From positions 1-64,000 of the forward strand of contig JASJCM010000006.1 of NCBI GenBank assembly GCA_030065985.1: a DNA stretch of 64,000 bases, given 5' to 3'. Position numbers and translations under genes: made by a program. The notes under the pieces are model-generated. The model did no database searches. It was not told where the DNA came from and worked only from the letters and a program-made list of their open reading frames with translations. This document shows positions 47,998 to 57,128 of the stretch, in pieces. Numbering within the stretch: the stretch's first letter is position 1; each line of letters opens with the position of its first letter. This DNA is from Woeseiaceae bacterium. Lineage in GTDB: Bacteria > Pseudomonadota > Gammaproteobacteria > Steroidobacterales > Woeseiaceae.

Positions 47998-48573
47998 TCA
48001 GGCGAGATCGCAGTAGCGTTCCAGCTGCTGGCGATGAGTTTCTGTCAACTCCTGCCATTCCTGCCTGAACCAGGGTGTGAAGCGTTCAGGCTTTGCACGA
48101 AACTCAGCGTCGAGATCCGTGGCAGTTATGAACCGTATTGCCGCTATCTCGCTCTCGTTCGGCGCAATCTCCTCTGCCGCGCGACCCAGGTACACATGAC
48201 ACAGCTCGTTTTCTGAACCGGCATCGCCAAAGGACGCCTCGTAACAGAACGAATAGACATGCTCGAGTTCGGTCGCGAAATTGAGTTCGTCATCAAGACG
48301 TCGAGCCGTCGCCGTTGCGAGCGACTCGCCGCGGCGCGGATGACTACAGCAACTGTTTGACCAGTAGCCGCCCCAAAGCCGTTTGCCCGGGGCGCGCTGT
48401 TGCAGCAGAAGCTCGCCAGCGTCGTTGAACAGGAACAATGAGAAAGCACGGTGCAGTATGCCAACGCCGTCGTGAGTATCGGCCTTCGACGCGTAACCGA
48501 TTTCGTTGTCATCACGATCAACAAGGATGAGCTCTTCGCTCTCGGACGACACGATGCGGTGTGTATCAGTCAT
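47998..48573 (-). CDS. idi: Isopentenyl-diphosphate delta-isomerase, type I
   Basis: ELILVDRDDNEIGYASKADTHDGVGILHRAFSLFLFNDAGELLLQQRAPGKRLWGGYWSNSCCSHPRRGE. Confidence 0.95.
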   Translation of the reverse strand: MTDTHRIVSSESEELILVDRDDNEIGYASKADTHDGVGILHRAFSLFLFNDAGELLLQQRAPGKRLWGGYWSNSCCSHPRRGESLATATARRLDDELNFATELEHVYSFCYEASFGDAGSENELCHVYLGRAAEEIAPNESEIAAIRFITATDLDAEFRAKPERFTPWFRQEWQELTETHRQQLERYCDLA

Positions 48574-50696
48574 GACGATTCTCCGGGCACGAGCACCTGG
48601 TAACCCGCGCGCGTCAGGGCTGTCCGAACTTCAGATACCTTACCCGGGCACAGCGCGACAATCGAGCCGCCACCACCTGCACCCGTCAGTTTCGCGCCGG
48701 CAGCGCCGCTGGCACGAGCCAGGTCGATCATGCGTTCGAGCGACGGCGTCGACACACCGATTGCGTTGAGAAGCCCCTGGCAGAGATTCATGAGCAATCC
48801 GAGTTCCTCATAATGGCCGTTGCGAAGTCGTTCGGCGCCCGCGCGGGCCAGTGTGTCCATCTGGTCAAACAAGGCGCCGAACTGCTCAGGCGCCTGTTCG
48901 TAGCGCTCACGCACGCCGGCCACCTGTTCGCTCGTCTTGCCTGTCTCCTCACCCCACGCAATGACGAGCGGGGGCGTCTCGTCGGTCTCGATCATCTCGA
49001 ACCGCAGTTCTCCATCGTTACTGAACAGCATCGGCGCCGCATAGGTCGACAACGTATTGTCGACACCCGATGGCGTGCCGTGTGCCAGCTGTTCGCTCGC
49101 AAAAGCGATCGCATTGATGCGCTCATCGTCCAGCCCGAGGTTAAGCTCACTGTTGAAAGCGCGAGCCATGGCAACGGCGATCGCCGCGGACGAACCGAGA
49201 CCTTTGCCCAGAGGCAGTCTCGAGACGACGTCGATCTTCCAGCCACGCTCCTTGATACCGAGCTCATCGAGAATACGTTCGACATATTCGTCCGGCAGGT
49301 TGTGAGACAGCTCGTTAGCGGGCGCGACAGAAACGCTGACCGCATCGGGAATCGGCACGGCGAGCGCGTGCCGGCCATAGACCACGCCGTGTTCCCCAAG
49401 CAGGATAATCTTGCCCGCGGACTTCGCGCCGGCGCCCGGCTCCGAAGTCAGATCCTCGAGCAGCTCGCGCGCCTTCCAGTCCTTTATCTCACCGCTCTCA
49501 ATCAGGCGACCGACAAGCGTATCGAACAGCTCGGCCGGTGCACCTGCCGACGCGGCGACGCTGCGCGCGTGGAGATTCATATGGCCTGCCTGAATGCCGC
49601 TCGTCACGAGCGCCCGCAATGCAGCAAAATTCTGTGCCAGACCGACGGCAACCATGAGCACCGCGAGCTCATGGGCCGTTCGCGCTCCAGTCAACGCGAG
49701 GCCAAGTTCAGCCGCAATATTGTTGCTGAGCGTGCCGCCCACAGTGCCGACCTTGAGCGGCAAGGTGAGTTCGCCTGCCAACGCACCATCGTCATCCACG
49801 AACCAGCGTGTCAATGCCCGATAGCGGCCATCCGCCGCCGCATAGGCATGTGCGCCTGCTTCGATTGCGCGCCAGTCGTTGCCCGTCGCGATGGCCAACG
49901 CATCCACCCCGTTCATGATGCCCTTGTTGTGCGTCGCCGCACGGTACGGATCGACCAGCGCAATATCGTTGGCCGTAACGATCGCGTCGCGCACCTTCTC
50001 CGACACGGTGAACGCCGCACGCGCGGTGTACAAAGACCGGTCGGCGAGATTCGAGAGGATCCGCAGCGCGACCTGACCGCCACAGATTGCCTCAACCTCG
50101 GGGGCGATTGCCTCGCAGATCGAGTTGACGAGATTGGCGCCCATCGCGTCGCAGGTATCGACGAGCACGTGGACCGCGACGAGCGGCCTGCCGTCCGGCA
50201 GAGTGTGCTGATGTGTCTCGATCGCGCGCACTCCACCACCGCGACGCAACAGACGCGGATGCACGTTGTTTGCGAGTTCGAGTAATGCGTCGGTCGCCGT
50301 ACCGAGGGACTCGATCGCTCGTGCGGCATCGTCAATGTTCGTAACGTGAACCTGGCCAAGCAGCAATGACGTATCACTGCGCACCTCAAATCCGCCACGC
50401 TTGCGCACGTTCGCTGCCGCAGCCGACAAGCCGGCAACAATGGAGGGCTCCTCGACCACGAGCGGCACGATGCAGTCGCGTCCGTTGACGATGAAGTTCG
50501 GTGCTGCCGCGAATGGCAGGCCAAACACGCCGATGACGTTCTCGATCATGCGGTCCGCCGCGAGCGGACTGAGAACATGGTGACCGCCACAGAGACTGGC
50601 GGCGTCGGCTGATGATAGCCAGCCGTATTCCTCGAGCCGCTCGACGCGGGCCGCAACGGGCAGTCGGTACAGTCCGGCTATGCGTGAATCGCTCAA
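48570..50696 (-). CDS. Fused class II HMG-CoA reductase - mevalonate kinase
   Basis: N-terminal HMGR: ENVIGVFGLPFAAAPNFIVNG, VVEEPSIVAG, THNKGIMNGVDALAIATGNDWRAIEAGAHAYAA, GHMNLHARSVA; C-terminal GHMP kinase: SAGKIILLGEHGVVYGRHALAVPI, LPLGKGLGSSAAIAVAMA, KLTGAGGGGSIVAL; TTG start in TTGA overlap with the upstream stop (ORF track start is 50735). Confidence 0.93.
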   Translation of the reverse strand: MSDSRIAGLYRLPVAARVERLEEYGWLSSADAASLCGGHHVLSPLAADRMIENVIGVFGLPFAAAPNFIVNGRDCIVPLVVEEPSIVAGLSAAAANVRKRGGFEVRSDTSLLLGQVHVTNIDDAARAIESLGTATDALLELANNVHPRLLRRGGGVRAIETHQHTLPDGRPLVAVHVLVDTCDAMGANLVNSICEAIAPEVEAICGGQVALRILSNLADRSLYTARAAFTVSEKVRDAIVTANDIALVDPYRAATHNKGIMNGVDALAIATGNDWRAIEAGAHAYAAADGRYRALTRWFVDDDGALAGELTLPLKVGTVGGTLSNNIAAELGLALTGARTAHELAVLMVAVGLAQNFAALRALVTSGIQAGHMNLHARSVAASAGAPAELFDTLVGRLIESGEIKDWKARELLEDLTSEPGAGAKSAGKIILLGEHGVVYGRHALAVPIPDAVSVSVAPANELSHNLPDEYVERILDELGIKERGWKIDVVSRLPLGKGLGSSAAIAVAMARAFNSELNLGLDDERINAIAFASEQLAHGTPSGVDNTLSTYAAPMLFSNDGELRFEMIETDETPPLVIAWGEETGKTSEQVAGVRERYEQAPEQFGALFDQMDTLARAGAERLRNGHYEELGLLMNLCQGLLNAIGVSTPSLERMIDLARASGAAGAKLTGAGGGGSIVALCPGKVSEVRTALTRAGYQVLVPGESS

Positions 50697-51595
50697 GGCT
50701 GCTCCAGGATGACGCCGACGTTGTCGAGCTCGCAATCGAGCACTTTGTGGATCAGGTCCGGGTTGGCGGCGATGAATGTGTCGAGTTCACCGTCGTCAGG
50801 CCCCAGCAACGTGCCAATGTCACCGCCGCCTGCTCCCGCAGGCTTGTAGACGAGGCCCGCGCGGCTCGCGGCGTCGGTCAGTTCTTCGTGGCCAGCATCG
50901 AATATGCCGAGATCGTGGTCAACACTGAACTGGCGCAGCGCCCCGATGTACGGCACGTAAGCGGCAAGAATCCGAGCCGCGTCACCGGACTTCCATGCAT
51001 CGGCCATGTTCGCGGCTTCAGCAACGAGGGACGAGTGGGACGATCCGCCCTTACTGGTCGTCAGGTGCTTCAGTCTTGCCTTCGTGCTCGCCGACACACC
51101 GGTCCAGATGAACCGGATCGCCAGATTCTCCGGCCACTCGAGTGTCTCAACCGATGCGCCTTGCATCCGGTATTCGATCAGGCCGCCATGAACCGACGTT
51201 GCCACGTCCACACCGCTACCCGATCCATCCTGTAGCCGTCGGTGAGCAGAAAGCGCATCCGCATACACGTCACCACGTAGCGCCGCCACGAGTGCGGTAG
51301 TCAATGCCGCACTCGAACCGATGCCAAGTTTTGTGCCGTCCTCGGCAAAAGCGACCGTATCCAGTTCGATCGTCAGCTCCGGCCGGGATCCACACACGGC
51401 CTCGACGATGTGGAACTTTTCGCCGTTGTTAAACTCCCTTCCGGGCGTCGCGACGCGACATCGGCCATCGGGACTGTCGCCAACCGTTGCAATTGCGCGT
51501 CGATTGACAGCCATGCAGATCGACGGCGCGCCGTCGAGCACCGCGTACTCCCCCGACAGAACGACTTTGCCGGGCGCACTTGCCACTACGCTCAT
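50693..51595 (-). CDS. Phosphomevalonate kinase (GHMP family)
   Basis: SAPGKVVLSGEYAVLDGAPSICMAVNRRA, LGIGSSAALTTALVAAL, KPAGAGGGDIGTLL; start at MSVV (ATGA overlap). Confidence 0.85.
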   Translation of the reverse strand: MSVVASAPGKVVLSGEYAVLDGAPSICMAVNRRAIATVGDSPDGRCRVATPGREFNNGEKFHIVEAVCGSRPELTIELDTVAFAEDGTKLGIGSSAALTTALVAALRGDVYADALSAHRRLQDGSGSGVDVATSVHGGLIEYRMQGASVETLEWPENLAIRFIWTGVSASTKARLKHLTTSKGGSSHSSLVAEAANMADAWKSGDAARILAAYVPYIGALRQFSVDHDLGIFDAGHEELTDAASRAGLVYKPAGAGGGDIGTLLGPDDGELDTFIAANPDLIHKVLDCELDNVGVILEQP

Positions 51596-52554
51596 GTCGC
51601 CGCCTCCAGTCGGGCACCCTGGCCGAGACCGGATACCATGATGTCCTCGACGCCCTGTGTCTTTCGTAACGCAGCTTCGACATCGGCCGCATGCTCGGGC
51701 AGGCACACGGCCTTAACCTGTGGCCCGGCATCGATCGTGAAGAACACGCCGATATCGCGTGCCTGCAGCGAGCGCACGGTCTCGAGGCAGCGCATTGTTG
51801 CCGCATTCCAGTAGACCATTGGCGGCCGCGAAGCCCACATGATCGAGTGCATTTTGAGGCAGTTGTGTTCGGCGACCCGCGCCAGCCTGGCGAAGTCGCG
51901 ATCGTGAATCGCCGCGCGCGCTGTATCAAGATCGGCCGCCTGCTGGTCGACCCAGTTCGAATAGAACGGCGAGGTCTTGCGGCTGATCTCCATTGCTGCA
52001 GTCGAACCTACGGCCTTTGGGCCCGTTTCGGTAATTGCCACGACAACCGCAAATGGCCACTCGTCAGCCTCGCAGAGAGAGTCAACGGCGATGCCTCCAT
52101 TCGTATTCGTGAGTTCGACGAAGCCACCGAGAATCGAGCGAGCCGCAGATCCCGAGGCCTGGCCTGCAAGGCTGGCAAGCTCCGCCGTTGTCAGTGACTT
52201 GCCGGCCGCATGCGCAGCAGCAACGGTCAGTGCGGCAAACGACGACGCAGACGAAGCCAGTCCGGCAGCTATGGGGAAGTTGCACTGGCTCGCGATGCGC
52301 GCGCGCGGGCGATCCTGATCCGCTACCCTGTCGAGGCAGGCCGACAGCCGCGGCAGCATATTTTCGTCAGGCGCGTCGTTGACGGTCAGCGTATCCGCAT
52401 CGAGTCCGTCTTCGAAAATCACGTGCATGCGCGTATGGAGCTCGCGCAGCGTAATCGAAATCGATCCGACGGCCGGCAGATTCAGTGCGACGTCGCGCTT
52501 CCCCCAGTACTTGATGAGCGCGATATTCGGCTGTGCGATCGCCGTTCCCTGCAT
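51592..52554 (-). CDS. mvaD: Diphosphomevalonate decarboxylase
   Basis: AQPNIALIKYWGKRDVALNLPAVGSISITL, FPIAAGLASSASSFAALTVAA, SGSAARSILGGFVEL, FTIDAGPQVKAVCLP. Confidence 0.95.
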   Translation of the reverse strand: MQGTAIAQPNIALIKYWGKRDVALNLPAVGSISITLRELHTRMHVIFEDGLDADTLTVNDAPDENMLPRLSACLDRVADQDRPRARIASQCNFPIAAGLASSASSFAALTVAAAHAAGKSLTTAELASLAGQASGSAARSILGGFVELTNTNGGIAVDSLCEADEWPFAVVVAITETGPKAVGSTAAMEISRKTSPFYSNWVDQQAADLDTARAAIHDRDFARLARVAEHNCLKMHSIMWASRPPMVYWNAATMRCLETVRSLQARDIGVFFTIDAGPQVKAVCLPEHAADVEAALRKTQGVEDIMVSGLGQGARLEAAT

Positions 52555-52592
52555 GCCGTCGTTGTCCTTGCAGACTATCCGTGAGGACGCGA

Positions 52593-52598
52593 ATTATA
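52593..52598 (-). promoter_or_regulatory. -10 element for the mvaD operon
   Basis: Consensus TATAAT on the minus strand 38 nt upstream of mvaD ATG; -35 weak. Confidence 0.5.
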
Positions 52599-52649
52599 GC
52601 TCAGCACAGCCCGCGCACAGCGCCCGAAATCGTGTACGCTACATGGCCC

Positions 52650-53561
52650 ATGCCTGCCAGGATCGATCATTTGTCGGCCAGTTTCGAAGACCGCATCGCT
52701 GACTATCAGCAACGCGTCGACGAGCGTCTCGGCCAGGCCTTGCCCGAAGCGGCAAAGGTTCCGGAGCGGCTCCACGACGCCATGCGCTACGCCGTTTTCA
52801 ATGGTGGCAAGCGCGTGCGCCCACTGCTCGTTTATGCAACGGGGGAGTGCCTTGGCGTCGCGCCCGGGCAACTCGACTCGCCCGCCGTTGCAATCGAACT
52901 GATTCATGCATTCTCGCTGGTGCACGACGATCTGCCGGCGATGGACGACGACGACCTGCGGCGCGGCAAACCGACGGTACATATCCAGTTCGACGAAGCC
53001 ACGGCAATCCTGGCCGCCGACGCGCTGCAGCCGCTCGCGTTCTCGGTACTCGCAGGCGTTGCCGGGGCTTCGGACAGCACCCGCACTGCACTCGTCCGGC
53101 TCGTTGCGGACGCGGCAGGGTCGGTCGGGATGACCGGCGGTCAATCTATCGATCTCGACGCTGAGGGCAAGATGCTGTCGGTCGCCGAGCTCGAACACAT
53201 GTACTCGCTCAAGACCGGCGCGCTGATTCACGCCGCCATCATGTCCGCCTGCCTCCTCTGCGACGATCTTGATCGCGAGCACATCAAGGCACTCGATGAC
53301 TTCGGCCGGCTCGTCGGCGTCGCCTTCCAGATCAAGGATGACATCCTGGACGTTGAAGGCGAGACGCACGTGATTGGCAAGCCATCCGGCTCTGACGAAA
53401 AACTCGACAAGGCGACGTACCCCTCGCTGTTCGGTTTAGATGCATCCCGTGAGCGTTGCGATGAGTTGCTCGAACAGGCACTCGCCAGACTCGACCGATT
53501 CGGCGACGCCGCCGCGTCCCTCGAGTGGCTCGCCCGCTACATCGTGGCCCGCGGCCAGTAA
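52650..53561 (+). CDS. ispA: Farnesyl diphosphate synthase (polyprenyl synthetase)
   Basis: FNGGKRVRPLLVYATGE, AFSLVHDDLPAMDDDDLRRGKPTVH, GGQSIDLDAEGK, FQIKDDILDVEG. Confidence 0.94.
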   Translation: MPARIDHLSASFEDRIADYQQRVDERLGQALPEAAKVPERLHDAMRYAVFNGGKRVRPLLVYATGECLGVAPGQLDSPAVAIELIHAFSLVHDDLPAMDDDDLRRGKPTVHIQFDEATAILAADALQPLAFSVLAGVAGASDSTRTALVRLVADAAGSVGMTGGQSIDLDAEGKMLSVAELEHMYSLKTGALIHAAIMSACLLCDDLDREHIKALDDFGRLVGVAFQIKDDILDVEGETHVIGKPSGSDEKLDKATYPSLFGLDASRERCDELLEQALARLDRFGDAAASLEWLARYIVARGQ

Positions 53562-53565
53562 CGAA

Positions 53566-54726
53566 ATGGCGCCGTCGCGCAGCATTCTGCATGTCGATAT
53601 GGATGCTTTCTATGCGTCCGTTGAACAGCGTGACAACCCCGAGCTGCGTGGCAAACCGCTGGCCGTTGGCGGCACGAGCAATCGCGGGGTCGTCGCGGCG
53701 GCCAGCTACGAGGCGCGTGAGTTTGGTGTGCGTTCAGCGATGCCGATGCGCGATGCATTGCGACGCTGCCCCCACTTGCTCCGAGTACGACCGCGCATGC
53801 CGCACTACAAGCGTGTATCCAGGCAGGTGTTCGAGATCTTTCGCAGCTTCACACCCCTTGTCGAAGGTCTTTCTCTCGATGAGGCATTTCTTGACGTTAC
53901 GGCGAGCGAGTCATTGTTTGGTCCGCCACAGGACATTGCCGTGGCCATCAAGAAACAAATACTCGAGACGACCTCGCTGACAGCATCAGTCGGTGTCGCG
54001 TCCAACAAGCTTGTCGCAAAGATCGCGTCCGATCTCGACAAGCCGGACGGGCTCACGGTTGTCTACCCGGAGCACTACGCGTCCCGTCTCGACCCGCTCC
54101 CGGCCGCGGTGATACCAGGTATAGGGCGGGAAACGTTGAAGCGACTCGAGCATGCCGGCCTCCGCACGGTCAAGGACCTGCGGGAAGCATCCGATCGAGT
54201 GCTCGAGCCCGTATTCGGGCGCTACACGCGCAAGACGCGCGAGCGCGCCTCGGGTATCGATGACCGCCCTGTCGTACCATCGCGCGAAGAGAAGTCGATC
54301 AGCGCCGAGGAGACGTACGACGAGGACCTCACGACCCGGTCGCAGATGGAACGCGAGTTGTTGCGGCTGACCGAAAGAACCGCGGCGCGCCTGCGCAAGG
54401 CGGGTCTGGCCGCCGGCACCGTGCAGATCAAGATTCGCCAATCCGACTTCAAGACCTACACCCGCCAGCGCAGAATCCAGCCCGCCGTGAACGGGACCGA
54501 TTCAGTGTTCGCCATCGCGCGCGACTTGCTCGGTTCCTGGCTGAGCAGCAACCCGGGCGCCCGTATTCGGCTGCTCGGTGTCGGTGGTAGCGATCTCGCG
54601 CCGGCGGAGCAGCCGGATCTGTTCGCGGACAGCGACTCAACCACGGCGGTCGACGAGGCTGTCGACCGGATTCGCGACCGTTTCGGAGCCGACGTCCTGG
54701 GCCGCGCACGGACCCTGGACCGGTAA
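53566..54726 (+). CDS. dinB: DNA polymerase IV
   Basis: ILHVDMDAFYASVEQRDNPELRGKPLAVGG, LSLDEAFLDVT, TASVGVASNKLVAKIASDLDKPDGLTVV. Confidence 0.96.
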   Translation: MAPSRSILHVDMDAFYASVEQRDNPELRGKPLAVGGTSNRGVVAAASYEAREFGVRSAMPMRDALRRCPHLLRVRPRMPHYKRVSRQVFEIFRSFTPLVEGLSLDEAFLDVTASESLFGPPQDIAVAIKKQILETTSLTASVGVASNKLVAKIASDLDKPDGLTVVYPEHYASRLDPLPAAVIPGIGRETLKRLEHAGLRTVKDLREASDRVLEPVFGRYTRKTRERASGIDDRPVVPSREEKSISAEETYDEDLTTRSQMERELLRLTERTAARLRKAGLAAGTVQIKIRQSDFKTYTRQRRIQPAVNGTDSVFAIARDLLGSWLSSNPGARIRLLGVGGSDLAPAEQPDLFADSDSTTAVDEAVDRIRDRFGADVLGRARTLDR

Positions 54727-54791
54727 TCCGCTGAAGTGAGGACAGGCCCTGGGGTAGAATCGGGAGTTCGCCCTGTGCCTGGCAAGGAACG

Positions 54792-56459
54792 ATGTACACC
54801 AGTTTTTTCGGCCTTCACGAGAAACCATTTTCGATAACGCCTGACCCGCGTTACCTGTTCCTTAGCGAGCGCCACGGCGAAGCGCTGGCTCACCTTGTCT
54901 ATGGCGTCACCGAAAGTGGCGGTTTCATCCAGCTCACTGGCGAAGTCGGCACGGGCAAGACAACGCTGGTTCGCTCGCTACTGCTGAACCGCATGCCGGA
55001 CAACGCCGACGTCGCGGTCGTACTCAATCCTCAGCTGTCGGTCATCGAATTTCTCGCCACGATCTGCGAGGAACTGCACATCGAGGTCACGCACAACAAG
55101 GGCAGCATCAAGGCGTTGACCGACGCCCTGAATCGTCATTTGCTCGAAGCGCATGCCGACGGTCGCCGAACGATTCTCGTGGTCGACGAGGCGCAGAACC
55201 TGGCGCCTGCCGTGCTCGAACAGGTGCGACTGCTCACGAATCTTGAAACGGCCAAGCAGAAGCTGCTGCAGATCATCCTGATCGGCCAGCCGGAACTGCG
55301 TGAACTGCTGGCGCGCACAGACCTGCGCCAGCTGGCGCAGCGTATCACCGCCCGCTACCACCTCGAACCGCTGTCGCGGGACGAGACGGCGAGCTACATC
55401 GAGCATCGACTCAAGGTTGCCGGTGCGCTAGGTGAAGTGTTCGATGCCGGCGCGAAGAAAGAGGTTTTCCGGCTGTCACAGGGCGTGCCGCGCCTGATCA
55501 ACGTCATTTGCGACCGCGCGCTGCTGGGTGGCTACGCCAAGGAAGCGCGGCGCATCAACGCCCGGCTGATTCGCCAGGCGGCGGCCGAGGTGCATGGCGA
55601 GCTGGAGAGATCGCCGTGGACGCGCCGGTTTGCAGTTGCCGCGGGCCTTGTCGGCATCGCCGTCATCGGCGCGACGGCCTGGTCGGTCCTGCAACCACAG
55701 GTGCCGGTTGAATCGGTACAGGCCGCAATAGAGCCAGCACCAGCCGATCCGGCGCCAGAACCCGTGGTCGAAGCGATTCCCGAACCAGTCGTCGAGGAGG
55801 TGATTGAAGAACCGGCGCAGCCGAGCCTTCACGAACAGCTGCAGCTCGCAGAGGAGCTGACAAGCACGGAATTCGCAATGGCCACGTTGTTCGAGACCTG
55901 GGGTCTCGAATACGCGACGGGCGGCCGAACCGCGTGCGACCAGGCACGAGATGCCGGACTAAACTGCCTTTTCCAGCGCGGTTCGTGGACAGGCCTTCGA
56001 CAGATGGACCGCCCTGCGGTACTGACGCTCATCGACGATGACGGCAATCGTCACGAAGTCGTTTTGACGGCCATTATCGACGATGTGGCCGAACTGTCGT
56101 TTGGTGGCGTACGGGTTACGCATCCCGCAGCCGATATCATCAACGCGTGGTTTGGCGAGTTCATGTTGCTGTGGCGTCCGCCGACCGAAGCGGCCGCGGC
56201 GCTCGGACCGGGCACACGTGGGCCTGCCGTCGTCTGGCTGCGTAACAGCCTCGCGGCCATCGACCAGCGCTATGCCAGTTCCGATACCGGCGCCGATACG
56301 TTCGACGCGGAACTCGAGCAAATCGTTCGCCTGTTCCAGCGTGACCATCGGCTCGACGTCGACGGTCTCGCGGGCAAGCAGACACAGATCATCATCAACT
56401 CCATGCTGGCGGTCGAAGGCACGCCGCGACTGTCGACACCTCGCCTTGCACAGGACTAG
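54792..56459 (+). CDS. exeA: ExeA/GspA-type AAA ATPase with C-terminal peptidoglycan-binding domain
   Basis: MYTSFFGLHEKPFSITPDPRYLFLSERHGEALAHLVYGVTESGGFIQLTGEVGTGKTTLVR; C-terminal IVRLFQRDHRLDVDGLAGKQTQIIIN. Confidence 0.93.
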   Translation: MYTSFFGLHEKPFSITPDPRYLFLSERHGEALAHLVYGVTESGGFIQLTGEVGTGKTTLVRSLLLNRMPDNADVAVVLNPQLSVIEFLATICEELHIEVTHNKGSIKALTDALNRHLLEAHADGRRTILVVDEAQNLAPAVLEQVRLLTNLETAKQKLLQIILIGQPELRELLARTDLRQLAQRITARYHLEPLSRDETASYIEHRLKVAGALGEVFDAGAKKEVFRLSQGVPRLINVICDRALLGGYAKEARRINARLIRQAAAEVHGELERSPWTRRFAVAAGLVGIAVIGATAWSVLQPQVPVESVQAAIEPAPADPAPEPVVEAIPEPVVEEVIEEPAQPSLHEQLQLAEELTSTEFAMATLFETWGLEYATGGRTACDQARDAGLNCLFQRGSWTGLRQMDRPAVLTLIDDDGNRHEVVLTAIIDDVAELSFGGVRVTHPAADIINAWFGEFMLLWRPPTEAAAALGPGTRGPAVVWLRNSLAAIDQRYASSDTGADTFDAELEQIVRLFQRDHRLDVDGLAGKQTQIIINSMLAVEGTPRLSTPRLAQD

Positions 56460-56462
56460 CGG

Positions 56463-57116
56463 ATGTCTTTCATACTCGACGCATTGAAGAAATCCGAAAC
56501 GGATCGCCAGCACCAGGGTTCGGCCGAATTCGCCAGTGTGCCGGTGAGCAGCAGCGATGAGGGGCCACCGCGCTGGCTGTGGGTCCTCGGCGCGCTTTTG
56601 CTCGTCAACATCGTGGTCGTCGCTGGGCTCCTGATGCGGCCGAACGTCCAGCCCGCCGCCCAACCGCCTGCACCGCAGTCCGCTGATGCAATCGTAAGCA
56701 CGCCCGCGTCCGAGCCGGCGCCGCAACAGCAATTCGCGGCCGAGATAGCAGCCGCGAAGCAGACCGTGCTGCCGCGTGAGGAGCCGGTAGCCGTGGCACA
56801 GGCTGCGCCAAGCGCGTCGGCTGCCCCGGCGCCTGTGACGGAGCCCGAGCCAGCGCTGGTGAGCAGCGAAGGAACCAACCCTCTCGCCCTGCCAACCGCC
56901 CAGGAAGTCATTGCGAGCGGCACTTTAACGTTGCCCACGCTGCACGTTGACGTGCACGTCTTCAGCGAATCACCAACGGATCGATTCGTCTTCATTAACA
57001 TGAACAAGCACAAGGAAGGTTCGGTCCTCGCCGAGGGGCCGCGCGTGCAGCGCATTACGCCGGAAGGCGTCGTGCTGAGCCACAACGGCGTCACCTTCCT
57101 GTTGCCACGCGACTAG
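56463..57116 (+). CDS. gspB: General secretion pathway protein B
   Basis: MSFILDALKKSETDRQ N-terminus, Pro/Ala-rich linker, C-terminal LHVDVHVFSESPTDRFVFINMNKHKEGSVLAEGPRVQRITPEGVVLSHNGVTFLLPRD. Confidence 0.92.
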   Translation: MSFILDALKKSETDRQHQGSAEFASVPVSSSDEGPPRWLWVLGALLLVNIVVVAGLLMRPNVQPAAQPPAPQSADAIVSTPASEPAPQQQFAAEIAAAKQTVLPREEPVAVAQAAPSASAAPAPVTEPEPALVSSEGTNPLALPTAQEVIASGTLTLPTLHVDVHVFSESPTDRFVFINMNKHKEGSVLAEGPRVQRITPEGVVLSHNGVTFLLPRD

Positions 57117-57128
57117 GATCCTACTCAC

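Noticed and set aside
48813-50285. 490 aa plus-strand ORF
   Set aside because: Antisense shadow of the HMGR-MK gene; low-complexity Arg-rich translation.
50697-50735. Longer N-terminus of HMGR-MK (MRARQRRRHPGAA)
   Set aside because: Arg-rich and inside the PMK gene; TTG at 50696 forms a TTGA stop/start overlap consistent with the other junctions in the operon.
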